64,000 nt of DNA, from positions 1,571,983-1,635,982 of the forward strand of contig NW_024037060.1 in the NCBI RefSeq assembly GCF_015706575.1, written 5' to 3'. Made by a program: the position numbers and the translations under genes. The first letter of the stretch is position 1. Each line of letters opens with the position of its first letter. The notes below the pieces were generated by a model, which searched no databases, was not told the origin of the DNA, and was given only the letters and a program-made list of their open reading frames with translations. This DNA is from Patiria miniata. Its lineage: Eukaryota; Echinodermata; Asteroidea; Valvatida; Asterinidae. Shown piece by piece: positions 22,214-32,600 of this stretch.

Positions 22214-22440
22214 AAGCATAATGGGCCTATTGTTCTAACAGCCATCTTAAACCTATACCATTCATCCAAAATATGACAAACAAATTCATATATAATCCCT
22301 ACACAATACATCCGGTACCTTTTAACTGACCGCAAAATCCCTCCTCATTCCCTCCTCACACCGCCCCCCACAATCCCATAGAACGTGTACAAAAAAGGGG
22401 CGGGGCATTACCTATACCGACGTGCAGCACTACTGCCATG

Positions 22441-24796
22441 CATATAATGAGAAGAAAAGGGAGAAATTTATTTTATCGATCATTTTATTTATCGTTTTAT
22501 TTTACCAGGGTACGTAGCCCCATCAGTTATCTAATAACTGTTCTCACCTGGGCCCTGGACTCGGGACTTGATTAAACACAATTTCGAATAGAAAATTCAC
22601 TTTTTGGGGAAAAAAAATGAAAATGTAAAATTCTTCCTCGATTTCAAACCCGAATCCTGCAGCATTCAGACCAGAGGGTTTTAGCGCAGCACGCTATAGC
22701 GCAGCCTCGACTCCACGGGCGCGTGCGCGTTCCCAAGATCGCGCGAGGCATGATGGGAAACAACATGGCGCAGCGAGATCGTACCCATGAAAACGAGGTT
22801 GGCTATATAGCGAAACCACCCCGACAGCAGTGGAATATAAGAAGTTATTCCGCATCAGGTGACATATTTATTCGTTCACGTGATATGTTTCACGCGTGCG
22901 TATTACGATCAATAACTTTACCGAGATGCCAGAAAATAAAAATGGTTGCATCCAAGTTGGGGACAAATGGGTAATAACATATGGCGAATTGTCGACAGAC
23001 GCCCCTCCCCCCCCTCCTCCTTGTCGGTTGGTATACTTCAATGTTGCACGTATAAATTTGGAAGGGTTTTTAGCTTACATTTTTCATGAAGTAACATAAA
23101 AATATTGCACTCACAAATGGACTCTGACCCTTTGCTGTGGTAAAATACTCCGTTTTATTGTATTCATAATATTTCATTATTTGTTTTTCTTCTTGCAGAT
23201 AAACGATTGCAAGATAAGTCGAGTTCGATATCAAAATTATGTTGCACACAAGATTCAAGTCAATTACATTCAACATTTGTTGTATGATTCTATACAACTT
23301 GCAGGGTTTAGAGGTGAAATGTTCAGGTTTTGTTGGAGGGGCAGTAATTCTCATTGTGAGCATGGTAATTTATAATAAGCACATTTAACTAAAAAAATAA
23401 GTGTTAATTGAATAAGTAAGATATTACAGCTTTGAAATCAAGGTGTTCCTCATTGCCAAGAAAAAATGTAGGTTCAAGTCAGGGTATGAGTTCCACACAA
23501 TGTTCACATTTCCTGAAGTCAGCAGTTGTTGGTTGATTTTGTTGACACATGCTTATAATTTCTTGAACAGTGCTTTCCATTTTATTGAAGGAGATTTTAA
23601 CACTCATTAACTCAGGGTTTGTACTTGCATGGGAAAAACATTAAAAAGTAGAAAACATATGGAAGGTTTTTTGCATTAATTGATTTTTAATCGGATTTAT
23701 TAGGGGTGGAGGTGGGTGCGGTGGGGGACTTAAAACCATTGGTGCAAAGTATGATGGAGTTGTTCATTTGATGATAAAAGCATGGAATTTGGCACACATG
23801 CAGTCAGACTGTCAGAGTATGACATGGAAAAGATATTTGGCTATGTAGGGCCATTGCAGATTTGTCCTTTGGAAAAAAATATCATAGAATAACATGCAAT
23901 GGCCGCCATTTTAAACATTTTGAAAATGACTTGTTATCCTATGATATTTTTGTCAAGGACAAATCTGCGATGGCCCTACAAATATCTTTCCCATGACATA
24001 CTCTGGCTGTGTCAAAGTTCATGTCTTTATCAACATACTGAGCAATCACCAATCTGCTAATACCCACAGACAACGTGCAAAATAGAACACATATATAACT
24101 TAAAGCTTTGCATGGCGGATGAGATAGATTATAATGTTTGCGGATTATGTACATGTCTGCTGCGAATTTGAACATGTTACGATTTAAAGGTATAGTACAT
24201 CAACTGTAATTTGTGCATTTTGTTCGTTTGAAGCAACAAAAGTGCTCAGAATCTAAAGAAGGGTGCTGAACAACTAACCTGACGAAGTTTCAGCTCAGCT
24301 TCAACTGTATATTTCGAGAAAAACAACATTGTAGGATCTCAATTTCAAATCAAAAGGTGCTGAATCATGTTTTAAATTGGGCCTGAATTCAGCGTCCGAG
24401 ACACGTTCTCACTGAGCCGATTACAGCTACGCGATGTCGCGCACCGATCCGACGAATTATAGCAACCGCGTACGCGTGTGCGTCGTGTCAACGCTTGCGC
24501 GCTCATCGCCGAATAAGAAAACCCGAACTACCAACGGAAATTTCCAACGGTGCGTCTTAAGACAGAAACCATTGTCTAACCAACCATTGTCTAACAACGA
24601 GACAGAACAGGATTTCATTAGCTTTTAAACTTCGTGTTTATTTAAAACATTTAAAATTAAATTAAAAACTTAAAGGCAATTAAATTCCACGCACTGAAAA
24701 ATTGCCTGGGTTAATTTTACCAAAGAAAGGGTGAAAACTGGAACTACCCAAACTTGGGTTGTTCTATAACCAATTGTTTGGGTTAGAATTTCTCCT
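22441..24796. other. Intergenic, possible start of an unrecognised gene
   Basis: A GC-richer patch near 22710-22860 contains an ATG-rich stretch (MAQRDRTHENEVGY...) ending at a possible donor (ATCAG|GTGACA). A pyrimidine tract with CTTGCAG precedes 23201. Neither piece resembles a family I know and they cannot be joined with confidence. Confidence 0.25.
23805..24010. mobile_element. Hairpin MITE-like inverted repeat
   Basis: The left arm (about 23805-23892) and right arm (about 23933-24010) are inverted copies sharing AAATATCTT, GGGCCAT and GACAAATCTGC words, with a 40-bp spacer. No clear target duplication. Confidence 0.6.
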
Positions 24797-24867
24797 AAAT
24801 TCAACCAAAACTTGTAGTCATTCAAGACCAAATTGGTCTTGTATGACTACAAATTTTGGTTGAATTT
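24797..24867. repeat. Short near-perfect hairpin
   Basis: AAATTCAACCAAAACTTGTA on the left and the inverted TACAAATTTTGGTTGAATTT on the right surround GACCAAATTGGTC, so the whole 71 bp folds on itself. Confidence 0.65.
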
Positions 24868-24926
24868 AACATAAATTATATTACATGTTTTTCTCACCCT
24901 GAGACTAATCTTTACTTTCCAAGTTG

Positions 24927-25026
24927 GGGGTCTTCATACCTCAGTTTTTCCAGCGCTTCTCTACTACCACAGCTGCCGCTGGTCTCGCCTACAGAGCCTC
25001 CCTGGGGTTCGGTATGATCATAGCCG
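24927..25026 (+). pseudogene. SLC16-like relic copy, exon 1 fragment
   Basis: Reads GVFIPQFFQRFSTTTAAAGL and then ASLGFGMIIAG followed by a GTGAGA donor, matching the second half of exon 1 of the intact gene at 5001-5196. The N-terminal half, including the first membrane segment, is not found upstream. Confidence 0.8.
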
Positions 25027-25186
25027 GTGAGAAGTGAATCCTTTCAATCCGATCTAAACAGTGCTTAAAGTAGATAACAACCTTCGCTAAGAAATTGTAT
25101 TTTTTGGAACTATGACTATACACCCATCATTGATGAGTTTGACCCCTCCAGAAGATTTATGAACAAGTTGGACACTACAAACGCAT

Positions 25187-25331
25187 GACCTTTCGTAGGT
25201 GCTTTGGTGAAGTCATGTGACCCACGCAAGCTGACCATGGCTGGAGGAATGCTGTCTGCATTGGCTACCATGGCTGCCGCATCTTCGTCATCGGTGATGG
25301 AGATGGCAGTGTGCATGGTTCGCGCTATCGG
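25187..25331 (+). pseudogene. SLC16-like relic copy, exon 2
   Basis: Matches the intact exon 2 (GALVKSCDPRKLTMAGGMLS and beyond). The acceptor AG of the intact copy is replaced by AT just before GACC, and four extra bases (CATG) near the end shift the frame relative to the intact gene. Both points argue that this copy cannot make the normal protein. Confidence 0.8.
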
Positions 25332-25337
25332 GTATAT

Positions 25338-26020
25338 GTAGCCTAAGGTGTGATGAAATAAAAACGACTATTGTTTCTGTCATGAAATGAATACAAAATG
25401 TAATTTTGAGAGCTGTTTTTCAGGTCCTGTTTCGACCCGAACGTGCAAATTGTGTAAAAGTCGTCGTTGTGGGCAGCAAACAAAACATAGTAAATCGTGA
25501 CGTAATAAACAGGACTCCCTATGCAGCGTAGTATAAACGAGTCCTGTTTATTACGTCACGATTTTTCTGATTTTACGAAGAACCCGACGACTGTTGATTT
25601 CAATTATGCGCTCGCCGACCAACAAATTACTCGATGAATTTCAGTTTTATAAACATATAAACGCACATTACAAAAGAATGGGAGTTTGTCATTATGATAT
25701 AATTATATGGGTCTACTCTACAATAAAAAAAAATATAAAAAACAAAACGACTTTCAGCATTCCACAACCTCTTTAATGACGTAAAACTAGATGACTTGAC
25801 TTGTCACTTGTGATATGCTCCTTATTACCATGACCTGTTGCGCACGTTTATCATAATAGTCAATTCAAAATATCATTCGGTAGTCTAAGTTCACTTTTGA
25901 CCTCAGTTTTCATTACCTACTGTTTTTCTAAAGCTGCGTCTCTCTTTCTTTCTTCCCTTTTAGACACTTCCCTTTATCTGCAAAACTTCTGAAACTTCTA
26001 GAACCATGAGGTATTTTTAT
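25338..26020. other. Rearranged intronic sequence of the relic copy
   Basis: Contains a short hairpin (25492-25564) and otherwise unremarkable AT-rich sequence. Most of exon 3 of the intact gene has no counterpart here. Confidence 0.45.
25492..25564. repeat. 73-bp perfect hairpin
   Basis: A 25-bp arm containing TGACGTAATAAACAGGACT (25492-25516) is exactly inverted at 25540-25564 around a 23-bp loop. Confidence 0.75.
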
Positions 26021-26025
26021 TTGGG

Positions 26026-26165
26026 ACTCGAGTCTTATTAGCCTTCGCTCGAGTCAAGTCGAGTCTTCTGATGAGGGACTCGAGTCGAGTCGAGTCAATT
26101 GCTCGCAGTGACTCGAGTCGAGTCGAGTCATTTACCCTTAGGGACTCGAGTCGAGTCGAGTCACA
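26026..26165. repeat. CTCGAGTCGAGTC-type minisatellite
   Basis: Several clusters of GACTCGAGTCGAGTCGAGTC-like units built on the palindrome CTCGAG. It lies just before the exon 3 remnant of the relic copy. The unit is different from the 12-bp array in the intact gene, but likewise self-complementary. Confidence 0.75.
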
Positions 26166-26167
26166 CG

Positions 26168-26258
26168 CGTGAGGTCACTGGAGATCAGCACATGTCAGCA
26201 TACGGGTGGCTCTTCACTTCAATCGGTGCGGGTGACATGATAGGAGGAGTCATTGCAG
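26168..26258 (+). pseudogene. SLC16-like relic copy, last part of exon 3
   Basis: Reads EVTGDQHMSAYGWLFTSIGA and GDMIGGVIAG followed by a GTGGGT donor like that of the intact gene. Only about 30 of 280 exon-3 residues remain; the rest has been lost or moved. Confidence 0.82.
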
Positions 26259-26780
26259 GTGGGTACATGTATCTTCTTTAACTGAGACATGGTTGTGAAG
26301 ATATGAAAATCGGTTGCTATAAAGAGCTGTACGTTATGTCTCTCTCCTAACTTGTGTAAACTCACCCCAAAACCGAAACCGACTTCGGTTTGGTTCCTTT
26401 AAGTTCAGTTCGGATATCAAATTGGTCACCGGGTGGGGTCGTTATGTTTGCTATGTTGCCGATATTAAGTCCGTGAAAAAACTCCCCGAAATTTCCAGTA
26501 CATGGAGAACTGCAAAATCACTTATTCTATATCAAGAGTCTATACATCTGAAACAATGAAACCCACCCAGTCAATTATTTGAGAATAAGATAAGATCTGA
26601 TACAAATTGAGGACATTATATACACCGGAAACAAACAAAAAACACATGATGGTAAAAAACAAGGGCGCCACCACACGGCAAGGAAACTGTTTCAAACAAT
26701 TGGGGGGGGGGGGTGTTCGTTGAGCTCACCGGATCGTGCGTTTCTCAGTCCCAGTAACGGACAAAATGGCGGCCGGACAG

Positions 26781-27285
26781 TATGGCGTGTCAAACGTTGC
26801 AATATTCAATATTTTGCAATACATATGTTGGATGTTCAATATGTGTTTGTTATCTTTTACATTTATGTGCGATGTTCAATATAAGTGTGCCATGTTTTTC
26901 ATTATTTGCGCGATGTTTAATATATTTGTGCGATGTTTTATAATATATGTGCGATGTTCAATATATGTGTGCGATGTTTTACATTTATATGCGATTTTCA
27001 ATTTATATGTGCGATGTTTTTGACGATATATATGTGCGATGTTTTCAATATTATGTTCGATATTTTGCATTAAATGTGCGATGTTTTTCGATACAATTGT
27101 GTGTGTTGTTTTACAATATATTTGCGATATTCTTAAATATGTGAGCAATGTTTTACACATATGTTTGACATTTCGAGCTATTTGTATTCGATGTTTCATT
27201 GGTATGTTTGCATTCGATCTTTTGCAATATGCATTTGATGTTTCCCTTTTCATTCGATGTTTCGTTAAGAGTCAAAGTCTGGTTA
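26781..27285. repeat. Outer tandem-repeat domain, left arm of the foldback element
   Basis: About 20 imperfect units of 20-26 bp built on TGTGCGATGTTTTACAATAT. The reading frames rich in Cys, Phe and Met are produced by the repeat. Confidence 0.85.
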
Positions 27286-27605
27286 CTAGACCGCGAAAGT
27301 CTGACTATTTTGCCTAAAGTCAGTGTTTGAGACGTCAGGGGATCGCGTAAAGTGATTAGAGCCAGACCTAAACAGTAAAAACCGGAATTGTGGGTAATTC
27401 TTTAAACATACGCAATGCGTTCATCCTTATTTGGGCAGTACCCCCAGCTGTGCCTGTACTACCAATAGTGTTATGTGCATCATCTATGCATTGAGGAGTG
27501 CATGACACATGGTCTGAGCTCCAAGGCCGATGTGCACCTGTCCCGTTTAATGATCCAGTTACCTGATAATTTGTTTGAAAAATTCCAGATGTAAAATTGG
27601 GCAAA
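27286..27605. repeat. Unique outer block, left arm
   Basis: Mirrored at 36430-36744. The minus strand keeps a 78-codon open frame (27604-27368) whose last part matches the plus-strand frame of the right arm (for example GSLNGTGAHRPWSSDHVSC). No family recognised. Confidence 0.7.
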
Positions 27606-28235
27606 ATTAGATGTTTATGAAAAAAAATCTAATTGTAAGGGGTTAACCTTGCATTTTTTAGCGAAATTGGGCAAAATCAGATGTTTCCGAAAAATTTCCG
27701 ATGTAAGGGATTATCCTTGCTTTTTTATTGAAATTTGGCAAAGTTAGATGTTTATGAAAAAGTTCAAATTATAAGGGGTTAACCTTGCATTTTTTAAGCG
27801 AAATTGGGGAAAAAAATCTGATGTTTCTGGAAAATTGCAGATTGTAAGGGGTTAACCTTGCTTTTTAAATACGATTGGGAAAAATTAGATGTTCATGAAA
27901 AAAAATCAAATTGTAAGGGGTTAACCTTGCATTTTTGTTCAGCAAAATAGGACACAATCAGATGATTTTGGAAAATTGCAGATTGTTAGGGCTTAACCCT
28001 GTATTTCTAGCAAAATTCGGCAAAGAAAAGAAATGTTTATGAAAAATTTTAAATTGTAAGAGGTGTACCTTGTATATTTAGTAAAATTTGGCAAAATCAG
28101 ATTTGTATGAAAAATTTAAAATGGTAAGGGGTTAACCTTGCTTTTTTAGCAAAATTTGGAGCATATTTTACTAAAATTGGGCAAAATCAGATGCTTCTAA
28201 AAAATCCAGATGTAAAGTTTCCACAAAAACAGCTG
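27606..28235. repeat. First array of roughly 60-70-bp repeats, left arm
   Basis: About ten diverged units containing GTAAGGGGTTAACCTTGC followed by TTTTTAGCAAAATTGGGCAA. The core GGTTAACC is self-complementary. Confidence 0.85.
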
Positions 28236-28658
28236 TTGAAAAAGAGCCCAATGTTGAACTTTACTGAGTCTGAGGTCTATCGAGGGGACGATCCTTATTT
28301 CAGACTCCCGGAGATTCGCTGACAGTCTCTATTTTTCTTTTTAAGAAAGTCGAAATAGCTGAAGAGGGAGGTGGGAATCTATATGTGCCCAGATACAAAG
28401 AGTAGAAATCTACGCGTCTGCCTTTTGAAGATACACAATTGCGGTGTTCATTGTTGCGTAATGATCCGCCTAGCACACGACTGTTTTGCACATTAGGCTG
28501 TGTTATGCAGCTTCCTAACAAACCAAACACACTGGGCTCATTATATCGACTTGTTTTTACCCATTAAGGTAAAGCAAATGGACCCAGTAATCTTCCTGGC
28601 GCGTTTGCTCACCTATAAAGACAACTTTTCTCAGTTTAAGGAAAATTCTAAGGTAACG

Positions 28659-28724
28659 AAATGGCCGAGTGGTTACGATTCGTCCACGGTTAGCGGGGTC
28701 CCGGGTTCGAATCCCGCTGGTGTC
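28659..28724 (+). repeat. tRNA-like sequence in the left arm
   Basis: A box TGGCCGAGTGG (28662-28672) and B box GGTTCGAATCC (28703-28713) have normal spacing. The 3' TGGTGTC has no pairing partner in the 5' AACGAAA, so a functional acceptor stem is absent. Probably a tRNA-derived repeat or pseudogene, possibly with pol III promoter activity. Confidence 0.65.
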
Positions 28725-28798
28725 TTTTTGGTTTTTAACGAATGAGTTCAATTATTCACTATAAGAGATTTAATTTCCCGTCGTAAAGTACCAACAGT

Positions 28799-28870
28799 AC
28801 CTTAGCTTAATCGGTAAGCACTGCTGCTGGTACTATCCGCGAGTTCCAGGTTGGCGCCTTCGTACAGGTT
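28799..28870 (+). repeat. Second tRNA-like stretch in the left arm
   Basis: The A-box-like TTAGCTTAATCGG (28802-28814) is followed at tRNA distance by the degenerate B box GAGTTCCAGGTTGG. Weak; likely an old tRNA-derived repeat. Confidence 0.4.
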
Positions 28871-29640
28871 CAGGGCATGTGGTCCACTCGGAGGATCAGG
28901 GCTTAGGGGCCGCCCTGTTCCTCCCTTAGCTCTTTGCTTTTACATGGTGCCTGGCCCTCCGGGGTTATATGGGTGGATAGGGAAGGAAGTGTGTATTGGT
29001 CGGGACGCCGAGACCCCGGAAGAGAACTAAAGGATCGGCTGGGGCATTGTTATGGCTCAGACCGATCCCTGAAAGCTTGACTAGCACATAACTTTTTGAT
29101 TTTTTTTACCCTCTATCTTTTATACTTTGGTTTAGTTTGATATCTACAGCTGCTCGGCAGGTCTACGGGTAGTATCAAAATTGAAACAAAGGTGTATGTC
29201 ATAAATCAATGAATATTTCATAATTGACTATTATCAAAACGGAGTTTCGTTTGATCAATTTGACTATCATTATATAATGACGCGATTGCCAATTGACGTA
29301 AGAAACGCCATTAATTATACCGGGAAAGAATAAAGATGTACATTGTAATATAAATATTATTTATACATCTTTCAAATAACGTGTCTTTAATTGTGAGCAT
29401 TCCAGACAATACAGTAATTCGCAATAGTAATAGAATGGTATATGATAGCACGATCAATGCGTCTCTATTAAATTTAAAAAAATATAATTTAGGCCCCTAT
29501 GTGTGAAATATTCTGATTGACTATGAACATTCCATACGAATGAGTTAATTCGCAAAATATAGCAACAACAAAAGAGAAAGGAAAAAGAGAAAATTCCTTT
29601 ACCCTAAAACTTGGAAAAATAATTTGTTTTAAAAAAGTCA

Positions 29641-32600
29641 AATGGGACACTTCATGTATTGATTTAACAGTTTGCAAGGGGTTAACCTTACATTTTAGCA
29701 AAATTGGGAAAAGTCAGATGTTTCTGGAAAATTGCAGCTTGTAAGGGGTTAACCTTGCATTTTTAGTAAAATTTAGATGTTTATGAAACATTTCAAATTT
29801 TAGGGGTGAACCTTGCATTTTTTAGCGAAATTGGGCAAAATCAGATCTTTCTGGAAAATTTCAGATTGTTAGGAGTTAACCTTGCTTTTGTAGTAAAATT
29901 TGGCAAAATAAGATGTTTATGAAAAATTTCAAATTGTCAGTGGTTAACCTTGCATTTTTTAGCAAAATCGGGCAAAATCAGGTGTTTATGGAAAATTTCA
30001 GATGGTAAGGGGTTTACTTTGCATTTTTAGCAAAATTGGGCAAAATCAGATTTGTATGAAAAATCAAAAATTGTAAGGGGTTAACCTTGCCGAATTAGGG
30101 CAAAATCAGATGTTTCTGGAAAATTGCAGATTGAAAGGGGTTAACCTTGCTTTTTTAAGCGAAATTGGGAAAAAACAGATGTTTCTTGAAAATTGCAGCT
30201 TGTAAGGGGTTAACCTTGCATTTTAAGTAAAATTTAGATGTTTATGAAACATTTCAAATTGTTAGGGGTGAACCTTGCATTTTTTAGCGAAATTGGGCAA
30301 AATCAGATCTTTCTGGAAAATTTCAGATTGTAAGGAGTTAACCTTGATTTTGTAGTAAAATTTGGCAAAATAAGATGTTTATGAAAAATTTCAAATTGTC
30401 AGTGGTTAACCTTGCCTTTTTTTCGCAAAATAGGGCAAAATCAGGTGTTTATGGAAAATTTCAGATGGTAAGGGGTTTACTTTGCATTTTTAGCAAAATT
30501 GGGCAAAATCAGATTTGTATGAAAAATCAAAAATTGTAAGGGGTTAACCTTGCCAAATTAGGGCAAAATCAGATGTTTCTGGAAAATTGCAGATTGAAAG
30601 GGGTTAACCTTGCTTTTTTAAGCGAAATTGGGCAAAATCAGATGTTTCTTGAAAATTGCAGATTGTAAGGGGTTAACTTGGCATTTTTAGCATAACTGGG
30701 CAATATCAGATTTATATGAAAAATCTCAAATTGTAAGGGGTGAACCTTGTATTTTTAGCGAAATTGGGCAAAATCAGATCTTTCTGGAAAATTTCAGATT
30801 GTAAGGGGTTTACTTTGCATTTTTAGCAAAATTGGGCAAAATCAGATTTGTATGAAAAATAAAAAATTGTAAGGGGTTAACCTTTGCCAAATTAGGGCAA
30901 AATCAGATGTTTCTGGAAAATTGCAGATTGAAAGGGGTTAACCTTGCTTTTTTAAGCGAAATTGGAAAAAATCAGATGTTTCTTGAAAATTGCAGATTGA
31001 AAGGGGTTAACCTTGCATTTTTAGCAAAACTGGGCAATATCAGATTTTTATGAAAAATCTCAAATTGTAAGGGGTGAACCCTTGCATTTTTAGCAAAATT
31101 GGGCAAAATCAGATGTTTCTGAAAAATTTCAGATGTAAGGGGGTTAACCTTGCTTTTTTAGCGAAATTTGGAAAAATCAGATTTGTATGAAAAATCAAAA
31201 ATTGTAAGGGTTAACCTTTGCCAAATTAGGGCACTAAAAAAGCAAGGTTAACCCCCTTACATCTGAAAATTTCAGATTGTAAAGGGTTCACCTTGCATTT
31301 TTAGCAAAATTGGAAAAAATCAGATTTGTATGAAAAATCAAAAATTGTAAGGGGTTAACCTTTGCCAAATTAGGGCAAAATCAGATGTTTCTTGAAAATT
31401 GCAGATTGAAAGGGGTTAACCTTGCATTTTTTAGCGAAATTGGGCAAAATCAGATCTTTCTGGAAAATTTCAGATTGTAAGGAGTTAACCTTGCTTTTGT
31501 AGTATTTTTCCCAATTTTGCTAAAAATGCAGGGTGAACCATTTACAATCTGAAATTTTTCATGAACACCTGGTTTTGCCGTATTTTGCTAAAAAATGCAA
31601 GGTTAACCGCTAACAATTTAAAATTTCTCATGCACATTAAAATTTGCCCAATTTTACTAAAAAAGCAAGGTTCACCCCCTTACATCTGAAAATTTCAGAT
31701 GTAAGGGGGTTAACCTTGCTTTTTTAGTGCCCTAATTTGGCAAAGGTTAACCCCTTACAATTTTTGATTTTTCATACAAATCTGATTTTTCCCAATTTTG
31801 CTAAAAAAGCAAGGTCAACCTCCTTACATCTGAAATTTTTCAGAAACATCTGATTTTGCCCAATTTTGCTCAAAATGCAAGGTTCACTCCTTACAATTTA
31901 AGATTTTTCATAAAAATCTGATATTGCCCAGTTTTACTAAAAATGCAAGGTTAACCCCTTTCAATCTGCAACTTTCCAGAAACATCTGATTTTGCCCTAA
32001 TTGGGCGAAGGTTAACCTATTACAATTTTTGATCTATCATACAAATCTGATTTTTTCCAATTTTGCTAAAAATGCAAGGTGAACCCCTTACAATAAGACA
32101 TTTTTCATAAACACCTGATTTTGCCCTATTTTGCTAAAAAATGCAAGGTTCACCCCTTACAATTTGAGATTTTTCATAAACATTTAAATTTGCCCAATTT
32201 TACTAAAAGTCAAGGTTAATCCCTTACAATTTGAAATTTTTCATTCACATCTTATTTTGCCAAATATCACTAAAAAAGCAAGGTTAACCCCTTACAATCT
32301 GAAATTGTCCAGAAAGATCTGATTTTGCCCAATTTCGCTAAAAATACAAGGTTCACCCCTTACAATTTGAGATTTTTCATAAACATCTAACTTTGCCAAA
32401 TTTCACTAAAAAAATCAAGGATAATCCCTTACATCTGAAATTTTCCAGAAACATCTGATTTTGCCCAATTTTGCTAAAATGCAAGGTTAACCCCTTACAA
32501 TTTGAAATTTTCCATAAACATCTGATTTTGCCCTATTTTGCTAAAAAAAAATTCAATCTTAACCCCTTACAATTTGAAATTTTTCATAAACACCTAATTT

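Larger units (their letters stand above)
20124..22434. mobile_element. Polinton/Maverick-like short element with about 220-bp terminal inverted repeats
   Basis: The left terminal repeat (20124-20358) and right (22214-22434) are inverted copies. They begin AGTAGTGCTGCACG and end in the complement CACTACT, and are bordered by GCCATG on both sides (20118-20123 and 22435-22440). Long terminal repeats with AG...CT ends and a 6-bp duplication are characteristic of Polintons, which are usually 15-20 kb. At 2.3 kb this must be a deletion derivative or miniature form. No polymerase, integrase, capsid or protease genes are present. The broken ORF at 20349-21000 is its only cargo. The family assignment is inferred from termini and duplication length. 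Confidence 0.72.
28236..29640. repeat. Unique inner block, left arm
   Basis: Mirrored at about 34140-35469 with few differences. Holds two tRNA-like stretches and a GC-rich 28795-29080 segment. No intact coding frame was recognised. Confidence 0.75.

Noticed and set aside
26736..27317. Cys/Met/Phe-rich frames in the outer domain of the foldback element, and their mirror at 36684-37261
   Set aside because: Produced by the 20-26-bp tandem units; no motif, and frames exist on both strands.
28659..28724. Functional tRNA gene
   Set aside because: A and B boxes are good, but the acceptor stem does not pair, and the sequence is duplicated as part of a mobile element arm.
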